Shown in pieces: positions 1 through 8,838 of a stretch of DNA of 64,000 nucleotides. The DNA comes from Nocardia flavorosea (GTDB taxonomy: Bacteria; Actinomycetota; Actinomycetes; Mycobacteriales; Mycobacteriaceae). The notes beneath the pieces were generated by a model. The model searched no databases and was not told the DNA's origin. It worked only from the letters and a program-made list of their open reading frames with translations. Each line of letters starts with the position of its first letter. Position 1 is the first letter of the stretch. The position numbers and the translations under genes are program-made. The DNA lies in assembly GCF_015477805.1 (NCBI RefSeq), contig NZ_JADLQL010000001.1, positions 1,674,001 to 1,738,000 of the forward strand, given 5' to 3'.

Positions 1-363
1 GAAGCTCACGTGCGGGATGGGGTTGATGAACCGGGAGGGATCGCTGAGGATCCCGTTCTCGACGGCGTAGGCCCAGAACTGCCGCGATACCTGGAACCGC
101 TCGTTGATGTCGACGGCCTTGCCGATATCGACCGAGCCGTCCGGTTTCTGCGGACTGTAGTTGAGTTCGCACAGCGCGGAGTGCCCGGTGCCGGCGTTGT
201 TCCAGGGGTCGCTGCTCTCGGCCGCGGCGGCATCGAGGCGTTCGAACACCGTGATCGACCAGTCCGGCTGCAGCTGGCGCAGCAGCGCGCCGAGGGTGGC
301 GCTCATGATGCCGGCACCGATGAGGACTACATCGGTCTTTTCAGTCTGGGCAGCGTTCGGCAC
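1..363 (-). CDS. mqo: Malate:quinone oxidoreductase, N-terminal part (gene runs off the window)
   Basis: The reverse strand encodes a flavoprotein N-terminus with the FAD-binding fingerprint [14 protein letters not shown] at about residues 12-25. It is followed by [19 protein letters not shown] and [11 protein letters not shown], the signature of Mqo, the membrane-associated FAD enzyme that oxidises L-malate to oxaloacetate and passes electrons to quinone. The GTG at 361-363 is chosen as start because AAGGAAG lies about ten bases upstream. Only 121 codons are inside the window; the C-terminus lies beyond base 1. In M. tuberculosis mqo also neighbours a hydrolase of the type found at 1074, which supports the call. 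Confidence 0.93.
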   Translation of the reverse strand, partial: MPNAAQTEKTDVVLIGAGIMSATLGALLRQLQPDWSITVFERLDAAAAESSDPWNNAGTGHSALCELNYSPQKPDGSVDIGKAVDINERFQVSRQFWAYAVENGILSDPSRFINPIPHVSF

Positions 364-1073
364 GGGTGTTCGACTTCCTTGTCCTGGTGCGCGGGGCACA
401 CATTCCGATGGGATGTGGTCCGCTGGGGCACGGGCGCATATGCAGTTGTTCACGGACGGCGACGAGTCTCTTCGGGCGCGGCCGAATGTAGGTTACCCGC
501 CGTTCACTACTGCTAATTGTGCACCTCGACACGCGCGGAATCCGCAGCCAGGGCGGCGATTGTGACCTAGATTCCTCTGCCCCGACGCTCCGAGCGGCAC
601 CGTCACCGAGAGCCAGTGGCGCAATTAACACGGTTGCACGCAGCTGTCCGCGAACCCGCACGGCCAGGAACGAACGCGGAGGTACGCCGGCCGGTGGCCG
701 AGGCCGTCGCCGGATCCGACACTGCCGTCTCGACGCGCACGGCCGGAGCGAAACCGCGGTCGGACCACCGCGGCGAACCGGACAGCACCGGCACCGACGC
801 ACCCAGCCGTGCGGGGCGAGCACGGCGACCCGCCGGAAGCCGCCGGTATTCGAATGCCGAGGCCCGTGCGGCGCTGCGAGCGAACGCGACACTCAGACGC
901 ATTCCGCCCGGCGAGGCACCGCGTCCAGGCAAGGCGCGACCGTGGACGGCACCGGCATACCGGCACCCACGCCGGAGGTCGCTGGGGTCCGGAGCGCGCC
1001 GCTGCGGACGGAATACGGCCGTATCGACGCGGGACGAGCAGAGGGGCGGCGGTGATGCGCCTAGATTGGACAC
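364..1073. other. Intergenic region without a supportable gene
   Basis: About 700 bases between the divergent mqo and hydrolase genes. Several frames stay open because of high GC, but their translations are arginine-, alanine- and proline-rich, and none shows a domain, a credible ribosome binding site or a signal peptide. It probably holds the mqo promoter and the hydrolase promoter (see 1062). I see no strong hairpin or repeat. Confidence 0.5.
1062..1067 (+). promoter_or_regulatory. Probable -10 box of a leaderless transcript (hydrolase gene)
   Basis: TAGATT is followed by exactly six bases and then the GTG start at 1074. This spacing puts the transcription start at or next to the first base of the start codon, the usual geometry of leaderless genes in actinomycetes. 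No good Shine-Dalgarno sequence precedes the GTG. I did not find a clear -35 box. Confidence 0.55.
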
Positions 1074-2180
1074 GTGACGAACGAATACCCGGCCGGCAGC
1101 AGCGTGCTGGGAGCGGCCGAGATCTGGCAGCCGGATGTACTCGGTGACGGGTACGAATACCGCACCCTGAACCTCGGGAGCGACCCCGATGGCGAAGGCG
1201 AGATCGTCGCCACCCTGGTACGCCATCTGCCCGATTCCGGGGCCACCGGCCGAGTCGATCCCGGCACCTCGCGCAGCGCCGGCCCCGGCACAGCCGGTTC
1301 CGGCGCCACCGGCACGGCCGCGGCCGTCCTGTACCTGCACGGGTTCACCGACTACTTCTTCCAACGGCATGTTGCAGCGCATCTGGCCGCCCGCGGTCAC
1401 CGGTTCTACGCACTGGACCTGCGCAAATGCGGCCGTTCGCTGCGTCCGGGCCAGACCCCGCACTTCATCGGCGATCTGGCGCTCTACGACCGGGAGCTGA
1501 ACGAAGCGCTACGTCTGATCGCCGACGAAACGCAGGGCAACGTTCTGGTCATGGGTCATTCGACCGGTGGCCTGGTGGCCGCGCTGTGGCTGGATCGGCT
1601 GCAGCGCGCGGGCGGCACGGCGGCGGCCGGGATCAGCGGGCTGGTCCTGAACAGTCCCTGGTTCGATCTGCAGGGGCCGGCGTATGTGCGCACGGTCGGC
1701 ACGCAACTGATCAACACGGTGGGCCGGTTCCGGGCCAAGTCGGCGCTGCCGCTGAGCAAATCCAGTGCCTACGGCGACAGTCTGCACCACAGTGTGGCCG
1801 GTGAATGGGACTACGACCTGGACTGGAAGCCCCGGCAGGGCTTCCCGGTGCGGGCCGGCTGGCTGCGCGCTGTCCGCATGGGGCAGGCGCGGTTGCACCG
1901 GGGTCTGGATATCGGTGTGCCGGCCCTGCTGTTGCGGTCGAAGCTCACGCGGTTCGCTCGCGAGTACGGGCCCGCCGTCGATGTGGCCGACGCCGTCCTG
2001 GATGTCGCCCAGATCCAGCGCTGGGCCGGTTGCCTGGGCGATCGCACCACCATCGTCCCGATCGACGGGGCGCGCCACGATGTCTTCCTCTCCGCCGAGG
2101 AACCGCGGACGGAGGCTTTCCGAGAACTGGACAGCTGGCTGGACTGGCTCGCGGTCTACCGCCCGGGCGCGCCCGTTTAG
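1074..2180 (+). CDS. Alpha/beta hydrolase (lysophospholipase-like)
   Basis: A 368-residue cytoplasmic alpha/beta hydrolase. The oxyanion segment VLYLHGFTDYFF is at about residues 85-96, the nucleophile elbow GHSTGG holds Ser163, and the likely catalytic His is in GARHDVFLSAEE near the C-terminus. The segment between residues 52 and 82 is Gly/Ala/Ser-rich and looks like a flexible insertion before the core fold. The family (serine aminopeptidase S33, lysophospholipase type) cleaves esters of lipids or small molecules; the real substrate is unknown. The position next to mqo matches Rv2854 in M. tuberculosis. The start is GTG with a -10 box six bases upstream, so the mRNA is probably leaderless. 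Confidence 0.85.
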   Translation: MTNEYPAGSSVLGAAEIWQPDVLGDGYEYRTLNLGSDPDGEGEIVATLVRHLPDSGATGRVDPGTSRSAGPGTAGSGATGTAAAVLYLHGFTDYFFQRHVAAHLAARGHRFYALDLRKCGRSLRPGQTPHFIGDLALYDRELNEALRLIADETQGNVLVMGHSTGGLVAALWLDRLQRAGGTAAAGISGLVLNSPWFDLQGPAYVRTVGTQLINTVGRFRAKSALPLSKSSAYGDSLHHSVAGEWDYDLDWKPRQGFPVRAGWLRAVRMGQARLHRGLDIGVPALLLRSKLTRFAREYGPAVDVADAVLDVAQIQRWAGCLGDRTTIVPIDGARHDVFLSAEEPRTEAFRELDSWLDWLAVYRPGAPV

Positions 2181-2241
2181 CGGCCGTACGCCCCGGCAAC
2201 GAACCCCGTGCGGGCCCGTCCCGGCAGCTCGGCGAACCGGT

Positions 2242-2805
2242 TCACCACATGCTGGTGCGCAGCACGATCTCGGTGGCGAATTCCTGATCCGCTTCGGCGG
2301 CCACATTGTCGACGTCGAGGTCCACCACCCGGAACTCGCCGTAGACATGCCGTCCGGAGTTGTCGGCAACCGACCGCGGCAGCCCTTTGGTCACCAGGAC
2401 GGTGGTCGGCAGTTCGACGGCCGGGCACCCGGCCTCCAGTACCGCGCCGGCCCCGTCCGGCACTGCGGGATGCCCGCGATCGGCCACTATCAGGCTGACG
2501 AACCGCCCGAACCCTTTTGCGCAGACCTGCCACGCCACACTGGCGCCCGCTCCGCGGCCGGCGACATTCGCCCAGGGCACCCCGAGATCGTCCAGCACTG
2601 CGTAGACACCGGTGAGGTCCAGACCGGTGGCGGTTTCGAACACGATGGTGCGCAGGTCGGAACTGTGCAGCCGCGCGCATACCCGGTCGTAGACCTCCGG
2701 TGGATCGCCGGAATCGGGGAACAGCAGCACGCTGTGCTGGGTCACCGGACCGTCCACCCGCACCGTCCATTCCCGGTCACCGACCGCGATGCGCCGAGAT
2801 TCCAT
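2242..2805 (-). CDS. Alpha/beta-hydrolase-like protein lacking the nucleophile
   Basis: A 187-residue protein with an alpha/beta-hydrolase-like pattern: a strand VLLFPDSGDPPEVYD near residues 26-40 and an elbow-like segment VAGRGAGASVAW around residue 100. The nucleophile position of the elbow is Gly instead of Ser, Cys or Asp, and no convincing catalytic His appears before the C-terminus. It may be a non-catalytic or binding protein, or a diverged hydrolase. The gene is convergent with the hydrolase ending at 2180 and lies 111 bases downstream of cobQ on the same strand. The family assignment is inferred from fold-like pattern only. Confidence 0.6.
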   Translation of the reverse strand: MESRRIAVGDREWTVRVDGPVTQHSVLLFPDSGDPPEVYDRVCARLHSSDLRTIVFETATGLDLTGVYAVLDDLGVPWANVAGRGAGASVAWQVCAKGFGRFVSLIVADRGHPAVPDGAGAVLEAGCPAVELPTTVLVTKGLPRSVADNSGRHVYGEFRVVDLDVDNVAAEADQEFATEIVLRTSMW

Positions 2806-2916
2806 GACGCTTGACGCTACACCGCCGCACCGCGCCGTTGGAGTACTCCCCGCAAACAGCGCGAGGATCGTGACGCGTGATCTCGCGGCGATCTCGGGCC
2901 CGCGCCCCGGCCGGGA

Positions 2917-4566
2917 TCAGCCGATTCGGGAAAGCGCGCCCACCGTGGATTCGACGACCGGCAGGCCGGACGGCACCCCTTCGGCCAGGAGCCGCTCGAG
3001 CCGGGATACCTCGAGGTTCTCGGCGACGAGGTCGGCGAGGAGGTCGAGCTGGGCGGCGCGCACCGCGGCGACCCGTGTCCCGGGTGCGACGGTGAAACCC
3101 GTTCGTCCGGCCGCCCGGGCGACCTGGGCCAGCCAGACCCGGCGGAATTCGTCCGATTCGAGGAGACCGTGCAGATGCGTACCCCAGACGGCACCGCGCA
3201 CGGCGCCCTCGGCCGCCGGCTCGGCGGCGGCCGCACCGGCGAGTTCACCGTCAGCGGCGCCGGTGCGGTCGTCGGGGGCGGACCGGCGGGTGACGCGCAG
3301 CCACGGACTCTCGGCGGTGCGCCGGACACGGCCGTGATGGATCTCATAACCGGTCGCGACGATCCCCGCCGTATCCGCCGGTTCTGTTCCCGGCAGCGGC
3401 GAGGCGCCCACGGCGGCGGTGCGGCACAGCACCTTCTCGGGTGCGAACTCCACCTCCATATCCAGGAGCCCGAGCCCGGCCACCGCACCGGCCCCGGATT
3501 CCACCGGATCGACGATGCGGTGCCCGAGCATCTGGTAACCGCCGCAGATTCCCAGTACCGGCCGGCCGGCGGCCGCCCGCCGGCGTAGTTCGTCGCCGAT
3601 ACCGGTACGGCGCAGCCAATCGAGATCTTCGACGGTGGCTTTGCTCCCGGGCACGACCACCAGGTCGGCGGCCACGAGCTGGGATACCTCGGTCACCCAG
3701 CGGACCGCGACGCCCGGTTCGCAGGCCAGCGCTTCCACATCGGTCGAGTTGGAGATCCGGGGCAGCCGGATCGCGGCCACACTGAGCCATTCGCTGCCGA
3801 CAGCCGGTCCGGGGCGGCCGATCCGATCCCCGGATACGGTGCCCAGCGAATCCTCGGCGTCGAGCCAGAGATCGTCCCGGTACGGCAGCACGCCGAGCGT
3901 GGGCCGGCCGGTCAGCACCGCCAGTTGGTCCAGACCGGGCCGCAGCAGGTCCACGTCGCCGCGGAACTTGTTGATCACGAATCCGGCGATCAGCCGCTGA
4001 TCCTCGGGTTCGAGAACGGCCAGGGTGCCGAACAGATGCGCCAGCACCCCGCCGCGGTCGATATCGCCGATCACCAGCACCGGCAGTTCGGCCGCCCGCG
4101 CCAGCCCCATATTCGCCAGATCGGTGGCCCGTAGATTGATCTCCGCCGGCGATCCCGCCCCTTCACAGATCACCACGTCGAACTCCGCCCGCAAAGCGGC
4201 GAGTTCGGCAGCCACCACCGCACGCAGCCGGGTGCGGTGGGTGATGTAGTCGGCGGCGCTGACGGTATCGGTGACCCGGCCGCGAACCACCAGCTGCGAC
4301 CGCCGGTCGCTGCCGGGTTTCAGCAGGATCGGGTTGAACCGCACACTCGGTTCGAGTCCGCAGGCCTGCGCCTGTAGCGCCTGGGCCCGGCCGATCTCCC
4401 CACCGTCCAGGGTGACGACGGAATTGTTCGACATGTTCTGCGCCTTGAACGGCGCCACCCGTACCCCCCGGCGCCGCAGCAGCCGGCAGATCCCGGCGAC
4501 CAGCACGCTCTTACCGGCGTCGGAGGTGGTCCCGGCGATCAGCAGCGCCCCGCCGGGGGCGCTCAC
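2917..4566 (-). CDS. cobQ: Cobyric acid synthase CobQ
   Basis: A 549-residue glutamine-dependent amidotransferase that amidates four side chains of adenosyl-cobyrinic a,c-diamide to give cobyric acid, late in cobalamin synthesis. The N-terminal part has the P-loop GTTSDAGKS (residues 12-20) and [12 protein letters not shown]. The C-terminal glutaminase domain has the Cys nucleophile in [12 protein letters not shown] and the catalytic His in [13 protein letters not shown]. The GTG start overlaps the map stop codon (shared GTGA, 4 nt), so the two are translationally coupled. That start also puts the P-loop at the normal distance from the N-terminus; a longer frame exists upstream but is low-complexity. 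No other cob genes are visible nearby. Confidence 0.95.
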   Translation of the reverse strand: MSAPGGALLIAGTTSDAGKSVLVAGICRLLRRRGVRVAPFKAQNMSNNSVVTLDGGEIGRAQALQAQACGLEPSVRFNPILLKPGSDRRSQLVVRGRVTDTVSAADYITHRTRLRAVVAAELAALRAEFDVVICEGAGSPAEINLRATDLANMGLARAAELPVLVIGDIDRGGVLAHLFGTLAVLEPEDQRLIAGFVINKFRGDVDLLRPGLDQLAVLTGRPTLGVLPYRDDLWLDAEDSLGTVSGDRIGRPGPAVGSEWLSVAAIRLPRISNSTDVEALACEPGVAVRWVTEVSQLVAADLVVVPGSKATVEDLDWLRRTGIGDELRRRAAAGRPVLGICGGYQMLGHRIVDPVESGAGAVAGLGLLDMEVEFAPEKVLCRTAAVGASPLPGTEPADTAGIVATGYEIHHGRVRRTAESPWLRVTRRSAPDDRTGAADGELAGAAAAEPAAEGAVRGAVWGTHLHGLLESDEFRRVWLAQVARAAGRTGFTVAPGTRVAAVRAAQLDLLADLVAENLEVSRLERLLAEGVPSGLPVVESTVGALSRIG

Positions 4567-5426
4567 GGCAGCGTCAGGATTTCGGTTCCGGTGTCGGTGA
4601 CCACCAGTGTGTGCTCGAACTGCGCGGTCCACTTACGGTCCTTGGTGACGACGGTCCAGCCGTCGTCCCAGATGTCGTAGTCGATACCGCCCAGGTTGAT
4701 CATCGGTTCGATGGTGAAGGTCATTCCGGGTTCGATCACGGAGTCGACGGCGGGCTGGTCGTAGTGCAGGATCACCAGGCCACTGTGAAAAGTGGGCCCG
4801 ACCCCGTGCCCGGTGAAATCGCGGACCACGCCGTAGCCGAAGCGGTTGGCGTAGGACTCGATTACCCGGCCGATCACATTGAGCGCCCGGCCCGGACGCA
4901 CCGCCTTGATCGCCCGCATGGTGGCCTCTTCGGTGCGCTCCACCAGGAGTTTCACCTCCTCGTCCACGTCCCCGGCGAGGAAGGTCGCATTGGTATCACC
5001 GTGCACTCCGTGGATATAGGCGGTGACATCGATGTTGACGATATCGCCGTCCTCGATCACGGTGCTGTCGGGGATTCCGTGGCAGATCACCTCGTTGAGC
5101 GAGGTGCAGCACGATTTGGGGAATCCCTTGTACCCGAGGGTGGACGGGTATGCACCGTGATCGCACATGTACTCGTGTGCGATCCGGTCCAGCTCATCGG
5201 TGGTGACCCCCGGCGCGACCGCCTTACCGGCCTCGGCCAGGGCCCGGGCCGCGATCTTGCCGGCGATACGCATCTTCTCGATGGTCTCGGGGGTCTGCAC
5301 CCACGGTTCGGAGCCTTCGCGGGCGGTTTCCTTCCACACGTACTCCGGGCGTTCTATGGTGCGGGGAACCTCGCGTATCGGGGTGGGGGTTCCGGGGAGC
5401 AGCGGCTGACGGGTACGCACGGGCAT
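4563..5426 (-). CDS. map: Methionine aminopeptidase, type I (MapB-like)
   Basis: A 287-residue metalloprotease that removes the initiator Met from new proteins. The five metal ligands fit the type I pattern: D133 (NIDVTAY), D144 (HGDTNATF), H207 (TGHGVG), E240 (TIEPM) and E271 (QFEHT), with catalytic H116 in ICHGIPD. The roughly 40-residue Pro-rich N-terminal extension with PEYVW is known from the actinobacterial MapB (type Ic) form and binds SH3-like partners. The gene is upstream of cobQ and overlaps it by 4 nt. Confidence 0.96.
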   Translation of the reverse strand: MPVRTRQPLLPGTPTPIREVPRTIERPEYVWKETAREGSEPWVQTPETIEKMRIAGKIAARALAEAGKAVAPGVTTDELDRIAHEYMCDHGAYPSTLGYKGFPKSCCTSLNEVICHGIPDSTVIEDGDIVNIDVTAYIHGVHGDTNATFLAGDVDEEVKLLVERTEEATMRAIKAVRPGRALNVIGRVIESYANRFGYGVVRDFTGHGVGPTFHSGLVILHYDQPAVDSVIEPGMTFTIEPMINLGGIDYDIWDDGWTVVTKDRKWTAQFEHTLVVTDTGTEILTLP

Positions 5427-5505
5427 GGTTCAAGAGTAATAGGCGCTGGCCGGCGGGTCGCCGGGAACGTTCCCGGCCATGGCCCGCCACCGCCGGAGCG
5501 CCCGC

Positions 5506-6273
5506 TCAGCGGCGCCGGCCGTCCGTACGGACCTCGAAGGCGACCCGGTCACCGCGGTAGAGCGCTGCCACCCGTTCGATCGGCCGGCCCTGGGTGTCGA
5601 TACCGCGCCGTACCACCCGGAACAGCGGCACCGCCGGCCGGCACCGGAGCAGCGCGGCCTCCCGGGGGGCGGCGAGAACGGTTTCGATCCGCTCGGTGGT
5701 GCCCGCGTACTCGACACCCGAATCGCCGATGGTCGTCGCGAGCGAACTCAGCGGGTCGAATGCGGCACGCAACCAGCCGAAGCGGTCCAGCGACAGGTCG
5801 ATACGTTCCAGTGCGATGGGGTCGCCGTCGGCGAAGAGCAGCCGTTCGAGGGTCATGATGGGCGTCTGTGGCGCCAGGTCGAGATCACGCGCGACCTCGG
5901 CATCTGCGACGCCGTCCTCCCAGGACAGCAACCGGCGCACCACTCCGGCGGCTTCTTCGCCGGCGGATTCGGGCGCCAGCGGCCGGACGACCTTCGGCCG
6001 GGCCAGCACCGTGCCGCGACCTTGGCGGCGGATACGGCCTTCGACGGCGAGATCGCGCAACGCGTGCCGGACGGTTTCGCGGGCGACGCCGAACCGGCCG
6101 GCGAGTTCGCGTTCGGCGGGCACCCGATCGCCGGGGCGTAGCTCATCGAGCATCGTGTCGATTTCGGCACGTACCCGATAGACCTTCGACAGTGCCACAC
6201 CGCCCGGCGTCCGCACCTCGGTACGGAGGTCTTCTCGCGCCGATACGGTTGCGACGCCATCCGTGTGAATCAT
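5506..6273 (-). CDS. GntR family regulator with UTRA sensor domain (HutC type)
   Basis: A 255-residue DNA-binding regulator. The winged helix-turn-helix is near residues 30-95, with LRPGDRVPAERELAGRFGV and ARETVRHALRDL, the classic GntR signature. The rest is a UTRA ligand-binding domain (LERLLFADGDPIALERIDL; GIDTQGRPIERVAALYRGD). Such proteins repress nearby catabolic or transport genes until a small molecule binds; here no obvious target operon is adjacent. ATG at 6271-6273 is chosen because GGAGG lies 12 bases upstream. A TTG six codons earlier is in frame but less likely. Confidence 0.88.
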   Translation of the reverse strand: MIHTDGVATVSAREDLRTEVRTPGGVALSKVYRVRAEIDTMLDELRPGDRVPAERELAGRFGVARETVRHALRDLAVEGRIRRQGRGTVLARPKVVRPLAPESAGEEAAGVVRRLLSWEDGVADAEVARDLDLAPQTPIMTLERLLFADGDPIALERIDLSLDRFGWLRAAFDPLSSLATTIGDSGVEYAGTTERIETVLAAPREAALLRCRPAVPLFRVVRRGIDTQGRPIERVAALYRGDRVAFEVRTDGRRR

Positions 6274-6438
6274 GGCAGAACCTACCTCCAATTGACCTGC
6301 ACCGCCCGATTAACCGAGCGTTCGCCACGGCTCATCGTCGGGTCTAGGCCATTCGACATTTCGCGGCGGTTTCCCGGACCCGCCGCAAGGGATTTCGCGT
6401 TCATCGGACTGAACAGCCGATCGGTCCGCGGCGCCCTG

Positions 6439-6882
6439 TCACTGCACCGGCAGCCGACGTCGGCCACCGACCACCTCGGCGACCAAATCCGTGTAACCGT
6501 CCACCAGTTCGGCCAGGTGATACCAGTGCCGATGGGTACGATCACTGCGCACACCGTCGGCTTCGATGGCCTGATTCGCCGCGACCCAGCTGTGCGCCAT
6601 TCGGTCGATCACCGCCCCCAGGCTTTCGGTGTGCAGCGAGGCCCCGCGGCGATGCTGCGGCATCTCGCGGACAATCCAATCATTGATGTCGTTCACGAGT
6701 TCGCTTCGGCGACCGTCTATTTCGGCGATCTCGGCCAGATCCCGGACATACACCCGGCGCTTGTGCAGTTCGACGAGCGCATGCGCGAAACGTAGCAGCA
6801 CCCGATCCTGGGCCCGCCGTCCTTGAAAGGCGCACAGCAACTGTGGCGCTGTCGGCAGGGTCCCCAGTGTGGGCGCGCTCAT
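6439..6882 (-). CDS. DUF4254-like protein of unknown function
   Basis: A 147-residue, mostly helical, charged protein. Segments such as ELVNDINDWIVREMP and HTESLGAVIDRMAHSWVAA resemble the DUF4254 family, where paired helices carry conserved His, Arg and Asp residues; function is not established. No signal peptide or membrane segment is seen. ATG at 6880-6882 is preferred because GAGGGG lies about six bases upstream; an in-frame GTG sits two codons earlier. The gene faces away from the XRE regulator across a long gene-free region with inverted repeats. Family assignment is by pattern recognition only. Confidence 0.6.
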   Translation of the reverse strand: MSAPTLGTLPTAPQLLCAFQGRRAQDRVLLRFAHALVELHKRRVYVRDLAEIAEIDGRRSELVNDINDWIVREMPQHRRGASLHTESLGAVIDRMAHSWVAANQAIEADGVRSDRTHRHWYHLAELVDGYTDLVAEVVGGRRRLPVQ

Positions 6883-6967
6883 CTGCACCCCTCGGACTCA
6901 CCCGGCACCATCACACTCTGTACCAACATGATCGACTCTCGATTCGGTAATCCCGGACATCGGATCG

Positions 6968-7058
6968 TTGTTCACAACAAGGCTAGCTGGATCATGCTCT
7001 TACAGATGCAAGAACACAAGACTTCGGTACGCAATGTTGCGAACAGCGTTGTGCGCAA
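6968..7058. repeat. Cluster of inverted repeats in a divergent promoter region
   Basis: Three operator-like elements lie within 91 bases. At 6968-6980 TTGTT and AACAA flank CAC. At 7030-7041 CGCAA and TTGCG flank TG, a perfect 5-2-5 palindrome. A third CGCAA at 7054-7058 pairs with the TTGCG at 7037-7041. They sit 85-175 bases upstream of the DUF4254-like start, where a repressor or activator would bind. The binding protein is unknown. Confidence 0.45.
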
Positions 7059-7409
7059 GCCTAACGATCCTCTTCACGGAAGCTCACCGGGGACCCACCG
7101 AAAACGCTTACCCGCCAAGCCAGTTCCCGTCGGCGGCCCGAAACCCCGCCGCGCCGAACGATACCCGCCGCCCCCGCGTTACCAGGCGGGACAACGCGTT
7201 ACGCGACCACATCGCAACCGTGCCGATACATATCCGCGCCGGCCTCCCGGCACCATTCGCACTCCTGTGGTGGCCACACGCAGGCACCCGGCCGCCGCGA
7301 CCACCGGCGAGGGACCCACGAACCCCCAGCGCTCCGATACCGTTTCACGCATACACAGTCCGGCGTTACGGGGTCACGCGCGCACACCTTCGCACCGACA
7401 TGTGAAAGA

Positions 7410-7427
7410 TTGCCATATATTTGCCAT
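7410..7427. repeat. Tandem TTGCCAT repeats in an AT-rich island
   Basis: TTGCCAT occurs at 7410-7416 and again at 7421-7427, exactly 11 bases apart, so both copies face the same side of the helix. The spacer ATAT makes this one of the most AT-rich spots in the region. The pair could be a regulator site or contain a promoter element; no gene starts directly beside it. Confidence 0.35.
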
Positions 7428-7861
7428 CTTTACCGGAAGTTGTCCGTTCTCGAAGGATTCCGGCATCAGGCGCCAACTGGGCGCACTATCGTCACCAATC
7501 GGCCCGCCGCCGAACCGAGCCGGTTCCGGCCGGTGCGGACCATAGTCCGGGGCCGCCGGCAACGAGGCCGGCCCGAACGGAACGCCACCGAGCCCGGACC
7601 GGACCGCGTATCGTCGACGGCCGCAGCGCTACGCGGTAACCGCCACCGACGGCAGCCGACCCGTCCACAGGCCGGCTCCGCACCGGACGACGCGACAACA
7701 CGTGCGACACCGGCCGCCCGGGGTCCGACGGCCCGCCCGCCGCTCGGTACTGCCGATCACACCGGTACTCGCCGCTCGTTATGGTGGGCACCACAGGGCG
7801 TGCGGCCGCCGCGAACGGGGGGCACCGCCCATCGCAGATAGCGCTGGTCGAAAGGGATGAC

Positions 7862-8722
7862 ATGGCAGGCAAACGCACCGTCCTCACGGCGGGGTTGCGC
7901 CGGCTCTCGGTGCTGTTGCTGGAGATGCGCGAAGATGCCGGGCTGAGCAAAGAGGAGGTCAGCGCCCGCACCGGGATCAACGTGACCACCCTGTACCGGA
8001 TCGAAACCGCCCAGGCCCGTCCGCAACGCCGCACGCTGATGACGATGCTGGACCTCTACGGTATCGACGCGGCGCGCCGCCAGGAAGCCCTGGAACTGCT
8101 CTCCGACGCGCAGAAACCGGGAATGTCGCGGCCCTACGAGGCCAGCCTGTCCGAGGTCTACGCCGCGTACATCAATTTCGAATCGGTGGCGCTGTCGGCC
8201 CGGCACTATCAGACCTCCTTCATCCCCGGCCTGCTACAGACCGAGCAGTACGCGATGGCCGTGATCGACACCTGTATGCCGAAACTGGAAGCCTCCGACC
8301 TGGAGCGCCGGGCCCGGGCCCGGATGGACCGCGCGGCGGTGCTCGCCAAGGACGAGCCCCTCGAACTGTGGGTTGTGCTGGACGAGGCCGCCATCCGCCG
8401 CATCGTCGGCGGTCCGGAGGTCATGAGCGGTCAGCTGCAGCGGCTGGGCGAGGCGACCAAACGCAAGAACGTGATCCTGCAGATCCTGCCGTTCGACGCG
8501 GGCGCACACCCCGGCATGGCCGGATCGTTCACCATTCTCGATTTCCCGGACCCGACCGATCCCGAATTGGTCTATGTCGAAGGCATTTCCGGCGACGCGC
8601 TGATCGAGGGCCATTCCGAGATCCGCCGCTTCGGTGTCATGTTCGACCAGCTGCGCGCGATGGCACTGAGCCCGCGGGATTCCGCGGCGCTGATCGCCGA
8701 GGCCGCCGAATCCATGATCTGA
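7862..8722 (+). CDS. XRE-type helix-turn-helix regulator with DUF5753 domain
   Basis: A 286-residue cytoplasmic regulator. The helix-turn-helix spans about residues 12-68 (LGLSKEEVSARTG-type helix within DAGLSKEEVSARTG, then NVTTLYRIETAQ). From about residue 95 the protein matches the DUF5753 domain of actinobacteria, with YQTSFIPGLLQTEQYA and the C-terminal FDQLRAMALSPRDS. Such regulators are very numerous in Nocardia and Streptomyces and usually precede a small DUF397 gene; here none follows, and the next gene is a permease. ATG at 7862 has AAAGGGATG just upstream; an earlier in-frame ATG at 7781 lacks a ribosome binding site. Confidence 0.88.
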   Translation: MAGKRTVLTAGLRRLSVLLLEMREDAGLSKEEVSARTGINVTTLYRIETAQARPQRRTLMTMLDLYGIDAARRQEALELLSDAQKPGMSRPYEASLSEVYAAYINFESVALSARHYQTSFIPGLLQTEQYAMAVIDTCMPKLEASDLERRARARMDRAAVLAKDEPLELWVVLDEAAIRRIVGGPEVMSGQLQRLGEATKRKNVILQILPFDAGAHPGMAGSFTILDFPDPTDPELVYVEGISGDALIEGHSEIRRFGVMFDQLRAMALSPRDSAALIAEAAESMI

Positions 8723-8777
8723 CCGCATATTTCGCGCGTATCGGCGCGGTACGGGCATTGCGGGCCCGGCGAACGGG

Positions 8778-8783
8778 TATACA
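8778..8783 (+). promoter_or_regulatory. Possible -10 box upstream of the permease gene
   Basis: TATACA lies about 55 bases before the permease start and is the only AT-rich hexamer in this 116-base gap. A matching -35 box is not clear, so the call rests on the -10 alone. Confidence 0.35.
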
Positions 8784-8838
8784 AGGCGCACCTGTCCGAT
8801 CACCGGTGCACACCGGTTACCGCGGGAGCGAGGCGACC

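Larger units (their letters stand above)
6883..7861. other. Long gene-free control region
   Basis: About 980 bases between two divergent genes. The first 200 bases (about 6900-7090) are visibly less GC-rich than the surroundings and carry several short inverted repeats. A second AT-rich island lies at 7400-7430. The open frames here give Arg/Pro-rich translations without domains or good starts. It probably contains the promoters of the DUF4254-like gene and of the XRE regulator. Confidence 0.5.

Noticed and set aside
603..1463. A 286-codon reverse frame over the hydrolase 5' end
   Set aside because: Overlaps a clear alpha/beta hydrolase; low-complexity Gly/Ala/Arg sequence.
8368..8838. Upstream extension of the permease frame
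   Set aside because: It overlaps the XRE-DUF5753 gene in another frame; the TTG at 8839 has ribosome binding sequences and starts just before the first helix region.
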